Shown: positions 36,164 through 45,880 of the stretch, piece by piece
Layout: the number at the start of each line of letters is the position of its first letter
Position numbering within the stretch: the first letter of the stretch is position 1
Assembly (NCBI RefSeq): GCF_019029495.1
Contig: NZ_JAERQM010000007.1
Coordinates: 1 to 64,000, forward strand
DNA from: Falsiroseomonas oleicola
GTDB taxonomy: Bacteria > Pseudomonadota > Alphaproteobacteria > Acetobacterales > Acetobacteraceae
DNA length: 64,000 nt
Reading direction: 5' to 3'
Program-made: the position numbers and the translations under genes
Notes under the pieces: model-generated
Seen by the model: the letters and a program-made list of their open reading frames with translations, nothing else
What the model was told of the DNA's origin: nothing
Database searches by the model: none

Positions 36164-36547
36164 TCAGCCCGCCTTGCGGACGTCCTCGGGCACTTCGGTC
36201 TCGCGGGCGGTCTGCTCGGCCTCGGTCATGATGCCGCGCATGTCGCGCAGGAAGGCAGCGCCCTTCAGGGTGCGCTGCACGAGCACGGAGCGGCGATCCA
36301 TCGGGTCCACCTTGCGGCGCGCCAGGTCGAGCTCGCCCAGCCGGTCGAGCGCGCGGGTGATCGCGGGCTTGGAGACGTTCAGCTCCGCCGCCAGGCCGCG
36401 CACCGTATGCGGCCCGTCCGTCAGATAGACCGTCAGGAAGACGCCGAGCTGGCGGGCCGAAAGGTCGGGTCCGTCGCGTCGCACCAGCGCCACCACTGTG
36501 TCGCGGAGGATCCCGACGAGCTGGTCGGCATTTGCTTGGTTGGCCAT
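36164..36547 (-). CDS. MarR-family winged-helix regulator
   Basis: DNA-binding protein of 127 aa. The recognition region RGLAAELNVSKPAITRALDRLGELDLARRKVDPMDRRSVLVQRT is a typical MarR winged helix. The start at 36547 has AAGGAA 8 bases upstream. The frame is open to an ATG at 36709, which would add 54 basic, low-complexity residues (SASRRSQKSTSGRH) and has no clear ribosome site. It is downstream of the aminopeptidase gene on the same strand and convergent with the dehydrogenase. The 172-base gap (36548-36719) holds nothing else I can identify. Confidence 0.8.
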   Translation of the reverse strand: MANQANADQLVGILRDTVVALVRRDGPDLSARQLGVFLTVYLTDGPHTVRGLAAELNVSKPAITRALDRLGELDLARRKVDPMDRRSVLVQRTLKGAAFLRDMRGIMTEAEQTARETEVPEDVRKAG

Positions 36548-36719
36548 GTCATCGATTCCTTCATCAGCGCGTTTGCGGCCGGGCGTTGCCGCCTTGGCGG
36601 CGGCACCGGTCTTGCCTCGGACGCGCCGTTCCGTGGTCTCGCCGTCGGAAGGGTGCCGCCCGCTTGTGCTCTTCTGAGAGCGCCGCGAGGCCGAAAGTTC
36701 CCTTTTCATCTCGAATTCG

Positions 36720-38114
36720 TTACCGTCCTGTTGCTGGTTTGCGAGAAACCAAAGTGGTGACAGCGTGCGCGATGGCGCGCGCTGCCTGGATTTCGCCGCC
36801 TTCCGGCCTTCCCGGCCGGGTCTGGTCGTTCCAGGCATACACATCGAAATGCGCCCATCGGACGTTTTCCGTGACGAAGTGTTGCAAGAACAAGGCGGCG
36901 ACCACGGCACCGGCCATGGGCTTTGTACTGACGTTGTTGAGGTCGGCGACCGCACTGTCCAGCCAAGAAACGTAATTTTTCATGAGCGGAAGTTGCCACG
37001 CCGTATCATGCGTTGCGGTGCCGGCCGAGAGAAGGACCTGCGCCAACTCCGCGTCATCCGAGAACAAAGCTGGCAGATCCGGCCCCAGCGCGACACGTGC
37101 TGCTCCGGTCAGCGTGGCCGCATCGAAGACGAAATCAGGCGATGCTTCGCAGGCATAGGCCAGAAGATCGGCCAGAACCAACCTGCCCTCGGCATCGGTA
37201 TTGCCGATCTCCACCGTCAGCCCCTTGCGGGTCCGGATGACGTCCAGCGGCCGGAAAGCGTTGCCGGAGACGCTGTTCTCCACCGCGCCGACCAGCAGCA
37301 GCAGGCGGATCGGTGCCTTGGCGCGCATCAGCATCTCGGCGGTCGCGATCATCGTTGCGGCGCCGCCCATGTCCTTCTTCATGCGCAGCATGCCGGCCGC
37401 CGGCTTCAGGTCGAGCCCGCCGGTGTCGAAGCACACGCCCTTGCCGCAGAGCGCCACCAGCGGGCCATCCGCGGCACCTTCCCAGCGCAGGATGGCGACG
37501 CGGGGGCCGCGCGGGCTGCCCTGGCCGACGGCGGCCACCGCCGGGAAGCCGGCCTCCAGCGCCGCGCCGGATACCTCCTCATAGGTCGCGCCATGGGCCT
37601 GGGCGAGGCGGGCCACGGCGGCGGCGAGTTCGGCCGGGCCAAGCAGGTTGGCGGGCTGGTTCACCAGGTCGCGCCCGGCCCGGATGGCCTCCGCCTGCTG
37701 CTGCGCCGCCTCGGTGCCGGGCTCCGCCACCAGTTGCGCGGCGCGGCGTGGCGGGCGGGATTTCAGCCCGGCGAAGCGGTAGGCGCCGAGGCACCAGCCC
37801 AGTGTCGCGGCTGCCATATCCGGCGCATCCTCGATCCGCCAGGCGGTGCCTTCCGGCAGGGCATGGGGCAGGGCGCCGAAGGCCCAGGGGCTGGCGGCGG
37901 CGGCGGCATCCTCCCCCAGGCCCAGGATCGCGCCTTCCAGCCCGGTGGGGCCGGGCAGCAGGCGGATCTCCTGCGCCCGGGCGGTGAAGCCGCTGGCCTC
38001 CAGGAACCGGGCGGTGGCGGTGGGAAGACGCGCCAGCAGCGCGGGCAGCCCCGCCGGTGTCACCGCATGCAGGGGCAGGGCGGTGGCGGCGGTATCGGTC
38101 AGGCAATCCAGCAT
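36720..38114 (-). CDS. Leucyl aminopeptidase (M17 family)
   Basis: Cytosolic di-metal aminopeptidase of 464 aa. The catalytic C-terminal domain has VALCGKGVCFDTGGLDLKP, MKKDMGGAATM (metal ligands K and D) and the signature NTDAEGRLVLADLLAYA, followed by DAATLTGAARVALGPDLPALFSDD. The N-terminal domain is short, as in the PepB-like alphaproteobacterial forms. The start at 38114 has AGGAT upstream. It is divergent from the glycosyltransferase gene. Confidence 0.92.
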   Translation of the reverse strand: MLDCLTDTAATALPLHAVTPAGLPALLARLPTATARFLEASGFTARAQEIRLLPGPTGLEGAILGLGEDAAAAASPWAFGALPHALPEGTAWRIEDAPDMAAATLGWCLGAYRFAGLKSRPPRRAAQLVAEPGTEAAQQQAEAIRAGRDLVNQPANLLGPAELAAAVARLAQAHGATYEEVSGAALEAGFPAVAAVGQGSPRGPRVAILRWEGAADGPLVALCGKGVCFDTGGLDLKPAAGMLRMKKDMGGAATMIATAEMLMRAKAPIRLLLLVGAVENSVSGNAFRPLDVIRTRKGLTVEIGNTDAEGRLVLADLLAYACEASPDFVFDAATLTGAARVALGPDLPALFSDDAELAQVLLSAGTATHDTAWQLPLMKNYVSWLDSAVADLNNVSTKPMAGAVVAALFLQHFVTENVRWAHFDVYAWNDQTRPGRPEGGEIQAARAIAHAVTTLVSRKPATGR

Positions 38115-38222
38115 GAAGGATCCTCGACGGAGATGGCGTGGCCAGGCTGGCGGCGGAAAGCAGGTGGGCGCCTTGCGGGGGATGATTCCCCTGCCAGCGG
38201 CATTGCTGTAGGGCCAGCCCCC

Positions 38223-39323
38223 ATGCGCATCCTGCTCTGGTACTGGGGCCGCCGCGGCGGCGGCGCCCAATTCACCCTCGGACTGGCCCAAAGCCTGGCC
38301 ACAAGGCCGGGCGTGACTCTGGCCTTGTCCGTTTCGGCACAGGGTGAATTATTGGACAGCTTTCGCAATTTGAGCGTATCGACCAACATCGTGGAGACCT
38401 ACCGCGATCTTCCGGGTTTCGCCACCGGGCTGTTGCGGATTCCGGCGCTGCGGCGGCAACTGCTGGCCAGTGCCCAGGGCGCGGATGTCGTCATCTCCGG
38501 CATGACCCATGTCTGGACCCCGCTGCTGGCGCCGGCCCTGGCCCGGGCCGGCATCCCCTTCGTGCCGGTGGTGCATGATGCGCTGCCGCATCCCGGCGAT
38601 TTCGGCTGGGCCTGGGATTGGCGGTTGGGGCGGGAACTGGGCGCGGCGCGGGCGGCCGTGGCTCTGTCCGACCAGGTGGCCTCCATCCTGGCCCAGCGGG
38701 TGCCGGCGCTGCCGCTGATCCGCATGCCGCTGCTCGCGATGCTGTCCCCCGCCACGGCCGGGGGCGAGGCCGTGGCGGCGTCGCGGGAGGGTGGGCTGCG
38801 CCTGCTCTTCTTCGGCCGCTTCCGCGGCTACAAGGGCCTCGACCTGCTGCGCGATGCCTTCCGCCGCCTGCGGCAGGCGCATCCGGGCGTGACCCTGCGC
38901 GTGGTAGGGGAGGGCGATGCGGAGGCCCTGGCCCCCGGCATCGGCACGCTGCCCGGGGTGCGGCTGGAGCGGCGATGGGTGCCGGAGGCGGAGATCCCCC
39001 GCCTGATCGCCGAGGCCGATGCGGTGGTGCTGCCGTATCGGGAGGCGAGCCAGTCCGGCATCGCCCCGCAGGCGCTGGCGATGGGCGTGCCGGTGGTCGC
39101 GACCCCGGTGGGGGGGCTGACCGAGCAGGTGCGCGAGGGTGCCGGCGGTGTCGTGGCGACGGCGGTGACCGAGGCGGCCTTCGCCGAGGCCCTGTCCAGC
39201 CTGTTCCTGCCAGGTCGGATGGCGGCCTTGCGGGCGGAGGCGCGCCGCGCCGGGGCGGCGCAGGCGGATTGGGGCGGCGCCACCGACGCGCTGCTGCGCG
39301 GCCTTGGCGCGGTGCTGCGTTGA
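38223..39323 (+). CDS. Family 4 glycosyltransferase
   Basis: GT-B fold transferase of 366 aa. The N-terminal GGGAQFTLGLAQSLA loop and the C-terminal LRLLFFGRFRGYKGLDLLRDAFRRLR belong to the Glycos_transf_1 group, as does the donor-site pattern YREASQSGIAPQALAMGVPVVATPVGGLTEQV with its E...E-like positions. There is no signal or membrane segment. The acceptor is unknown. A small membrane protein and a methyltransferase are downstream. Confidence 0.85.
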   Translation: MRILLWYWGRRGGGAQFTLGLAQSLATRPGVTLALSVSAQGELLDSFRNLSVSTNIVETYRDLPGFATGLLRIPALRRQLLASAQGADVVISGMTHVWTPLLAPALARAGIPFVPVVHDALPHPGDFGWAWDWRLGRELGAARAAVALSDQVASILAQRVPALPLIRMPLLAMLSPATAGGEAVAASREGGLRLLFFGRFRGYKGLDLLRDAFRRLRQAHPGVTLRVVGEGDAEALAPGIGTLPGVRLERRWVPEAEIPRLIAEADAVVLPYREASQSGIAPQALAMGVPVVATPVGGLTEQVREGAGGVVATAVTEAAFAEALSSLFLPGRMAALRAEARRAGAAQADWGGATDALLRGLGAVLR

Positions 39324-39333
39324 GGCGCTTCCC

Positions 39334-39543
39334 TCAGAACAGCAGTCCGGTGGCCCATTGCAGCAGGCCCAGGGCGAAGATGGTGGCGCCAAGGCCATAG
39401 ATGATCGGCGGCGGCACCGGGGTCAGTCGCAGCGCCAGCAGCGCCAGGGTGGCCAGCAGGGCGCGGCCGAAGCCCGCGCCCAGCAACAGCAGGCCGATCA
39501 GTGTGAAACCGGCGAACCAAACGGCCCGCATCGCCCGCAGCAT
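39334..39543 (-). CDS. Very small two-helix membrane protein
   Basis: Protein of 69 aa with two or three hydrophobic segments (FAGFTLIGLLLLGAGFGRALLATLALLALRL and IIYGLGATIFALGLLQWATGLLF). The start at 39543 has GGAAGG 8 bases upstream; a second ATG lies at 39531. It converges with the glycosyltransferase gene, only 10 bases apart. I do not recognise the family. Confidence 0.6.
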   Translation of the reverse strand: MLRAMRAVWFAGFTLIGLLLLGAGFGRALLATLALLALRLTPVPPPIIYGLGATIFALGLLQWATGLLF

Positions 39544-39747
39544 CCGTCCAGCCTTCCGCCTTCGAACCAGTCGCCGTTCTGGCGCAAGCCCGGGGGGACG
39601 GCAAGGGACCCGCTTCGGCTTGATCGGTGGAAAACCCCATGCCAAAGATCGCGCCAGGCGCGAGCCATGCCGCGCCTGGCCAAGCCATTCCGGCCGGGCC
39701 ACATCCCGCCGAGCGCCTGCGCCGGCCATCGAGGGAAACACGCCCGC

Positions 39748-40785
39748 TTGAGCCCCTCCCCGTTGCGCAAAATCGCGCTTGCCGTGCCGGCGTTGCGGCG
39801 CCTGGTCGAAAGCCGGGACGCCGCGCTGGCCGACCGCGCCTTGCTCGAACAGTCGTTGCGCGCGATGCGGGTGGAAATGGTGGAACAGGCCGCCGCGAAT
39901 CAGGCCGTGTTGATCCAGACCATGTCCACCGATGGCGATGCGCGCATCGAACGGACGCTCTCCATGGTGCGCGCCGAATACACGGTGCTGCCGCGCTTCG
40001 GCTTCCACCAGCCGCTGGACTACGACCAGGACAGCCTGCCCCCGCATTTCGACCCGCCGGTGATCCTGCCGGGCGAATCGCTGCCGCTGCCGGCGCCGGC
40101 CGACCGCTTCGGCTATCCGGCGGATGACGCGCTGTATCTGCATATGGGCGGGCTGGACGCGGCGGTGGTGCGCGCGGCCATCGCCCGCCATCTTGGCGCG
40201 CCGCGCGACCTGGCGCTGCTGGATTTCGGCTGTTCCTCCGGCCGCGTGCTGCGGCATTTCGAGGCGGAGCACCAGGCCCAGGGCTGGCGCCCGCATGGCG
40301 TGGATATCCAGGCGCGGCCGATCGAATGGCTGCGCCTGCATTTCCCGCAGCACTACATGGTGACCACCGGCACGGTGCAGCCGCACCTGCCCTTCGAGGA
40401 TAACAGCCTCGACGTCATCTACGGTTTCAGCGTCTTCACCCACATCAAGTATCTGTGGGACATGTGGCTGCTGGAATTGCGGCGGGTGCTGAAACCGGGC
40501 GGGCTGCTGGTGCAGACCATCCACACCGAGAATGCCTGGGAGTTCTACCATCGCAACCGCGATGAGGCCTGGGTGAGGCGGGCCCATGCCGCGCGCATGA
40601 CCGATGCCCCGAAGATGGATGTGGACTGGTTCCACCATGGCGACATCGCCGTCAGCCAGGCCTTCTGGAAGGCCGATGTCGCGCGCCGCAACTGGGGCCG
40701 CTACCTGGAGGTGCTGGAGCTGCTGCCACCCCAGCACGAGATGTCCTTCCAGGACGTCATGGTCTGCCGCAAGCCGCTTCGGTGA
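39748..40785 (+). CDS. SAM-dependent methyltransferase (class I)
   Basis: Protein of 345 aa from a TTG at 39748 with GAGGGAA about 9 bases upstream; an ATG at 39667 is an alternative. A basic N-terminal helix and a coiled stretch precede the fold. Motif I is LLDFGCSSGRVLRHFEAEH, the acidic motif II is HGVDIQARP, and motif IV/post-I is LDVIYGFSVFTHIKYLWDMWLLELRRVLKPGGLLVQTIH. The location after a glycosyltransferase suggests glycan modification, which is an inference. Confidence 0.78.
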   Translation: MSPSPLRKIALAVPALRRLVESRDAALADRALLEQSLRAMRVEMVEQAAANQAVLIQTMSTDGDARIERTLSMVRAEYTVLPRFGFHQPLDYDQDSLPPHFDPPVILPGESLPLPAPADRFGYPADDALYLHMGGLDAAVVRAAIARHLGAPRDLALLDFGCSSGRVLRHFEAEHQAQGWRPHGVDIQARPIEWLRLHFPQHYMVTTGTVQPHLPFEDNSLDVIYGFSVFTHIKYLWDMWLLELRRVLKPGGLLVQTIHTENAWEFYHRNRDEAWVRRAHAARMTDAPKMDVDWFHHGDIAVSQAFWKADVARRNWGRYLEVLELLPPQHEMSFQDVMVCRKPLR

Positions 40786-40794
40786 CCTGACGCG

Positions 40795-42663
40795 TCACAG
40801 GACAAACGGCTCCGGCGGGTTGTTGGCGGCAAGCGGTTCCACATCCAGCTCGTGGATGCCGCCGACGCCGAAGCCGACCCATTCGGTGCCGGTCCAGGCA
40901 TATTCGTATTCGTTGCCGATGCCCCATTCACTGGCCGACTGCCCGTTCTGGCCCCAGGAACGGGTCGGCAGCCAGCGATCGCTGTGGCCGTCATAATAGT
41001 CGGTGATCCACAGCGTCCCGTCGCGGATGTTGGTGGGGTTCGGATGGTCCCACTTGTTGTAGATTTCGTAATAGCCGTTGGCGCCCTGAAGCCGGTCGCC
41101 GATATTGAAGCGCGCGAAATCCTCGGACAGCCAGCCGGCATAGAGGTCGCCGGAATTGCTGTAGAAGGCCCAGGCGTAATAGCCATCCGGCCCGACATCG
41201 ACCTGGTAGATGCCGCCCTGGCCGAAGTCATCCCATTCCCGGCCGTCCCAGACATAGTCGTATTCCTGGCCGAGCCCGGCCTGGGTCGTCGCCTGGCCCT
41301 GCTGCCAGGCGCGCGGCTGCATCCAGATGCCGGATTGTGCGTCGCGGTAGTCCGTCACCCAGACCGTGCCCTCCGGCGCGGCATTCAGGGACCAGGCAAC
41401 CTTTTCGTAGATGGTATAGGTGCCGCGGGCGCCGGCGAAGTTCTGGCCGACCTGATACAGGCCGGCATCGGCCACGACATAGCCGGCATAGAGATCGCCG
41501 CTGGTGCCATGGGTGAAATACCAGGAAAAGCGCGCCGGCTGTTCGACGCTGGCCTGCACGGTGCCGGCAAGGCCGAAATCATCCCATTCGTCGCCATCCC
41601 AGGCATAGTCGAATTCCGAGCCGAGGCCGCCATAGCCCGTGGGCGCGCCGCCCTGCACATAGGCCGAATAGGTGGTGAGCAGTTGGCGCGCGCTTCCGTC
41701 GTAATAGCCGCCGGTGGTCCAGACCGTGCCATTGGCGATCACCTGCCCGCCGAGGGAGGCGGCGGCGGTGATGATGTAGGTGCCATTGGCGGCGGCCAGC
41801 GTGTCACCCACCTGCCAGGCCGTGCTGTGGCTGGCCAGGCGGCCGAAATAGCTGTCGCCATTGGGCAGCTCGAATCGCCAGTCGAACAGCATGTCCGGCT
41901 GCCGGTCCGCCTCCAGCGCCCCGCCCTGGCCCACCTGTGCCCAGCGCGTGCCGGTCCAGGCGCGGTCCATCTCGCTGCCCAGGCCGGCATAGCCGGTGGG
42001 CGCGCTGCCGCCGCTTTCCAGGGCGAAGTCGATCCGCGCGGCGCTGTCGTAATAGCGGGTGGTATAGACCGTGCCGTCCAGCTCCACCTCCGACGGGCTC
42101 TGGCCGAAGGGGGTCTCGGTGACGATGCGATACAGGCCATGCGCGGTGCGCCAGGTGTCGCCCGCGTTCCAGTCCAGGCTGTCGGCCAGCAGCGTGCCGT
42201 AGAGGATGTCGCCGCTGTTGAAGGTGAAGGTCCAGGTGAACAGGCTGTTGGCGAGGGAGGAGGGGTCGGCCTGGTCGGCGCCGCCGCGGCCGAAACTGTC
42301 CCAGGCGCTGCCATTCCAGGCGGCATCCACCTCCGACCCCAGCCCCGCCAGCCCGGCGGGCGCGGCCTCCCCCAGCCGGGTCACCATCCAGCTTCCGCGG
42401 CTGTCGCGGTACCAGCCCACGGAGATCCAGCCCTCCTCCATCCCCAGCGCGCCGAGGTCCATGCCCTGCGGCTCGGCGGCAACGATGCTGTAGGTGCCAT
42501 GCGCGGTGGCCAGGGTGCTGCCGACGACGTAGCGCGCGGTGTCGTCCACCAGCAGCCCGCCCCAGCTGTCGCCGCTGGTCGCGCGGAAGGTCCAGGTGAA
42601 GATGCTGTCGCTCACCGCCGCGCGGCTTTCGAGGTCACCGGAAGAATCATTTTGAGGCTCCAC
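40795..42663 (-). CDS. Protein of five tandem ~118-residue repeats, unknown function
   Basis: Protein of 622 aa made almost entirely of five homologous units (about 20-140, 141-258, 259-378, 379-495 and 496-622). Each unit runs: an aromatic FxWxF opening, SGD-x3-G, a VGDT/NxGD strand, A-x-GTYxI, GTVWxTxYYD, GLGSExDYAWxGxxWDDFGxGG. Cysteine is absent and Trp, Tyr, Gly and Asp are abundant, which suggests beta-rich modules. There is no signal peptide, so export, if any, would be by a signal-less route. I do not recognise the repeat. Confidence 0.72.
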   Translation of the reverse strand: MEPQNDSSGDLESRAAVSDSIFTWTFRATSGDSWGGLLVDDTARYVVGSTLATAHGTYSIVAAEPQGMDLGALGMEEGWISVGWYRDSRGSWMVTRLGEAAPAGLAGLGSEVDAAWNGSAWDSFGRGGADQADPSSLANSLFTWTFTFNSGDILYGTLLADSLDWNAGDTWRTAHGLYRIVTETPFGQSPSEVELDGTVYTTRYYDSAARIDFALESGGSAPTGYAGLGSEMDRAWTGTRWAQVGQGGALEADRQPDMLFDWRFELPNGDSYFGRLASHSTAWQVGDTLAAANGTYIITAAASLGGQVIANGTVWTTGGYYDGSARQLLTTYSAYVQGGAPTGYGGLGSEFDYAWDGDEWDDFGLAGTVQASVEQPARFSWYFTHGTSGDLYAGYVVADAGLYQVGQNFAGARGTYTIYEKVAWSLNAAPEGTVWVTDYRDAQSGIWMQPRAWQQGQATTQAGLGQEYDYVWDGREWDDFGQGGIYQVDVGPDGYYAWAFYSNSGDLYAGWLSEDFARFNIGDRLQGANGYYEIYNKWDHPNPTNIRDGTLWITDYYDGHSDRWLPTRSWGQNGQSASEWGIGNEYEYAWTGTEWVGFGVGGIHELDVEPLAANNPPEPFVL

Positions 42664-42725
42664 CTCCGGCCCTGGGTCGCGGGCCGGTGCGCGCGGGAGT
42701 GTGCCGCAGCGCGGTGAAACCCCGG

Positions 42726-45140
42726 TTAACCGGGCGGCGGGGTATCCTGCGGCAGCAGCCGGCAGATGCGGTCGAGCAGCGCCACGGCGGTATAGGGCTT
42801 GCCCAGGAAGTTCACCCCCTCATCCAGCCGGCCCTGATGGATGATGGCGTTGCGGGTATAGCCGGTGGTGAACAGCACCGGCAGGCGCGGCCGGCGGGCC
42901 AGCGCGGCGGCGGCCAGTTCGCGGCCATTCATCGGCCCCACCAGCACCACATCGGTGAACAGCAGCGACACTTCCGGATGCTGGGCCAGCAGCGCCAGGG
43001 CCGCGGGGCCATCGGCGGCGGCGATCGGGCGGCAGCCGGCCTCCTCCAGCGCTGCCACGGCGAAGTCGCGCACCATGTCCTCATCCTCCACCACCAGCAC
43101 CACGGCGCCGGGGCTGGGGCTCGGCAGGGTCACCTGGCTTGGCACGATGGGCGTGGCGGACGTGTCGGCATCGCGCAGGCGCGGCAGATAGAGCTTCACC
43201 GTGGTGCCCTGGCCGGCCTCGCTGTAGATCGCCGCATGGCCGCCCGACTGCCGGGCGAAGCCGTAGAGCTGGCTGAGGCCCAGGCCGGTGCCCTTGCCGG
43301 TGGGCTTGGTGGTGAAGAAGGGTTCGAAGGCGCGGGTCAGCACCTCCGCCGACATGCCGCTGCCGGTATCGGTGACGCAGATCGCCACATACTGGCCCGG
43401 AGTCACCTCCTCCCGCGTCGCGGCATAGGCCTCGTCCAGATGGGCGTTGGCCGTCTCGATGGTCAGCTTGCCGCCCTCCGGCATCGCGTCGCGCGCATTC
43501 ACAGCCAGGTTCAGCAGCGAGGATTCGAGCTGGTTCGGATCGGCATGGGCGCGCCACAGCCCGCCGGCCAGCACGGTCTCGATCTCGATATCCTCGCCGA
43601 GGGTCCGGCGCAGCAGGTCGGACATGCCGGCCACCAGCCGGTTGGCATCCACCGGCTCCGGCGCCAGGGGCTGCTGGCGGGAGAAGGCGAGCAGCCGCTG
43701 GGTCAGCGTGGCGGCGCGATTGGCGCCTTCCACCGCATTGTCGATGCCGCGGCGAATCCGCTCCCGTGTCGCATCGCCGAGGCTGGCGCCGGCCTCGCCC
43801 GGCAATTCGTCCAGCCGCCGCCGGGCGAGGGCCAGGTTGCCGAGCACCACGGTCAGCAGGTTGTTGAAGTCATGCGCCACGCCGCCGGTCAGCCGGCCCA
43901 CCGCTTCCATCTTCTGCGCCTGGCGGAGCTGCGCCTCCGCCCTTTCGCGGCCGGTGGCGGCGGCGATCAGGCGGGCATTGGCCTCGGCCAGGTCGCGCGT
44001 GCGTTCGCCGACGCGGGCTTCCAGCATGTCGTTCAGGCGGCGCAACTCCTCCTCCCGCCCCCGGATGGTCTGGGCGGCCTCTGCCAGGGCGGCGGCGGTC
44101 TCGGAAACCTCCCGGATCCCGCTTGGCACCGGGGTCACCGGCTGCCCATGGCCGAGGGCCGCCGCCTCCGCCGCCAGCCGGCGCAGGGGATGGGCGATGC
44201 GGTGGCCCAGCAGCAGCGCCATGGCCAGCGACAGCGCCGCCAGCGCGGCCCCGAAGGCGCCCAGCAGCAGCAGGCTGCGGTGCAGCGGCTGGTTCAGCGT
44301 GGTCAGCGGCACGCCCACCGCCACGCGCCAATCCGACAGGGCGGAGCGGGCATAGGTGCCGAGCACCGGCGTGCCATCGGCGGTGAAGCCGCGCCACCTT
44401 CCCTCCCGCCCCGTGGCCGCGGCGCGCAGGTCGGCGGTGGCGGTGCGGCCGACGAAATCCTCATGCTGGCGGTTGCGGGCCAGGATGGTCCCGGCGGCAT
44501 CGACCACGGCGATGGTCCAGCCTTCCGGCGCCTGCCGGTCCTCCAGCACCCGCCGGAGGCGATCCGCCGGCGCGCTGAGGCTGAGGAACAGCGGCTCCGC
44601 CTCCCCCGGCACGGCGATGCCGGCCGGCAGTTCCACGGCGAACATGGGCACGCGGTTCACAATGCCCTGGAACAGGCCGGTGACCGTCAGGATTTCGCGC
44701 CGCGCCTGGGGCGGCGGCAGGGGCGAGGTTTCCGGTACCGGATCGCCCGGCGCCAGCCAGGCGTTCATCCGTGGCCTGCCGCTGGAATCGCGCAGCACCG
44801 CCGCCATGCCGAGTCGCAACCGCGCTTCCAGCGCCTGTTCCTGGAATCCCGGGATGTCGCCAGCACGAAGTTGCGGCGACAGGGCCAGCAGGTTCAGCGT
44901 GGCGGACAGCCCCGTCAGATCCCGGTCCACCGCCAGGGCGACGGCGCGGGCGGTGTTCAGCGCCTCATCCTCCAGCCGGTCGCGCTGCGCCTCGGTGAAG
45001 CGCCAGGACAGGGTGGCGGCGAAGACGAGAATGGGCAGCACCAGCGCGCCCGCGAACAGTACGAGTTGCCGCCGCACCGGCTGCCCCTTCGCGGTGGGCG
45101 GCGGGTCCGGCGCGGGAAGGTGGGGCGCGGCGAGGTCCAA
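42726..45140 (-). CDS. Membrane hybrid histidine kinase with receiver domain
   Basis: Sensor kinase of 804 aa. TM1 is near residues 22-44, followed by a periplasmic sensor of about 240 residues (CHASE/dCache-like), TM2 (LLLLGAFGAALAALSLAMALLL) and HAMP. The HisKA box is AVGRLTGGVAHDFNNLLTVV, the HATPase boxes are NLAVNARDAMPEGG and VTDTGSGM with GKGTGLGLSQLYGF, and a C-terminal receiver follows (VLVVEDEDMVRDFAV, LLFTDVVLV, VLFTTGY, FLGKPY). The start is a TTG at 45140 with AGGAGA about 10 bases upstream; the longer frame to 45371 is basic and unlikely. The signal is unknown. Confidence 0.85.
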   Translation of the reverse strand: MDLAAPHLPAPDPPPTAKGQPVRRQLVLFAGALVLPILVFAATLSWRFTEAQRDRLEDEALNTARAVALAVDRDLTGLSATLNLLALSPQLRAGDIPGFQEQALEARLRLGMAAVLRDSSGRPRMNAWLAPGDPVPETSPLPPPQARREILTVTGLFQGIVNRVPMFAVELPAGIAVPGEAEPLFLSLSAPADRLRRVLEDRQAPEGWTIAVVDAAGTILARNRQHEDFVGRTATADLRAAATGREGRWRGFTADGTPVLGTYARSALSDWRVAVGVPLTTLNQPLHRSLLLLGAFGAALAALSLAMALLLGHRIAHPLRRLAAEAAALGHGQPVTPVPSGIREVSETAAALAEAAQTIRGREEELRRLNDMLEARVGERTRDLAEANARLIAAATGRERAEAQLRQAQKMEAVGRLTGGVAHDFNNLLTVVLGNLALARRRLDELPGEAGASLGDATRERIRRGIDNAVEGANRAATLTQRLLAFSRQQPLAPEPVDANRLVAGMSDLLRRTLGEDIEIETVLAGGLWRAHADPNQLESSLLNLAVNARDAMPEGGKLTIETANAHLDEAYAATREEVTPGQYVAICVTDTGSGMSAEVLTRAFEPFFTTKPTGKGTGLGLSQLYGFARQSGGHAAIYSEAGQGTTVKLYLPRLRDADTSATPIVPSQVTLPSPSPGAVVLVVEDEDMVRDFAVAALEEAGCRPIAAADGPAALALLAQHPEVSLLFTDVVLVGPMNGRELAAAALARRPRLPVLFTTGYTRNAIIHQGRLDEGVNFLGKPYTAVALLDRICRLLPQDTPPPG

Positions 45141-45364
45141 CAGGCGAGGCTCTCCTGGCCGGGCGCGTCTGCGACGGGGGCAGGCTTGCCGGGACGCATC
45201 CCATGCCCCGGGCCCGGGGCCACGGCAAGGGCGGCGTCGCGCGATATGGCGCAGATTAGCGCGAGCCGGCGGGCGGCTGGTATCGGGGTCACCGGATCGC
45301 CATATCCTTGAAACATCCCGGTGACGCCGCCGCCGTGCCCGCCCCCGCCGATGAGGATCGCCCC

Positions 45365-45685
45365 ATGTCACCCCCCATGCCGCCCTTCCCCACGGTTCCC
45401 GCGCCGCGCTGGGATGGGCGCCGCGTGCTGTTCGAGGTGGTGGAGGATGCGCGGCTGATCCCCTGCGCCATCTCGATGAACGCGCTGCAGGACCTCAGCG
45501 AGATGCGCCGCTTCAAGCCGGCCGAGCTGATGAAGTGCTTCGCCGCGGCACGGCCGCGGATCGAGGCAATCGCGCTGGACAAGCATCGCGCGCGGGCCGA
45601 AGGGTCGGTCGGGCTGCTGAACATCTGGTCCGACGATGTCGAGGACGCGGCCGTGCCCCCCGCCAAAGCCGTGCCGACCGCCTGA
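45365..45685 (+). CDS. DUF1488-family small protein
   Basis: Protein of 106 aa with VLFEVVEDARLIPCAISMNALQDLSEMR and the IEAIALDKHR segment that mark DUF1488. Its function is unknown. The start at 45365 is about 7 bases after GAGGAT. It is divergent from the histidine kinase and 21 bases upstream of a tiny basic protein. Confidence 0.7.
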   Translation: MSPPMPPFPTVPAPRWDGRRVLFEVVEDARLIPCAISMNALQDLSEMRRFKPAELMKCFAAARPRIEAIALDKHRARAEGSVGLLNIWSDDVEDAAVPPAKAVPTA

Positions 45686-45706
45686 ACCCCAACGAGGACG
45701 ACGACC

Positions 45707-45844
45707 ATGGCCAAGGGCCAGATGCGATCCAACCGCGAGACCAAGAAGCCCAAGGCCGCGAAGAAGCCGGAGGCCGCCGCGGCATCCCCTTTCACGCGGG
45801 AGCCGACGAAGAAGGCGCCACCCGCCAAGCCCGACAAGGGCTGA
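45707..45844 (+). CDS. Small basic conserved protein
   Basis: Protein of 45 aa beginning MAKGQMRSNRETKKPKAAKK and rich in Lys, Ala and Pro. GAGGA lies 8 bases upstream of the ATG. Short proteins with this MAKGQ-RSN start are common as hypothetical genes in alphaproteobacteria. The Lys-rich composition suggests nucleic-acid or ribosome contact, but no function is known. Confidence 0.65.
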   Translation: MAKGQMRSNRETKKPKAAKKPEAAAASPFTREPTKKAPPAKPDKG

Positions 45845-45880
45845 TTTTTCCCCACTGCCGCCTGTGCCCCCTTCTGGGTC

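Noticed and set aside
36548-36709. 54-residue basic N-terminal extension of the MarR regulator
   Set aside because: The ATG at 36709 has no clear ribosome site and the sequence is low-complexity, whereas 36547 has AAGGAA at good spacing.
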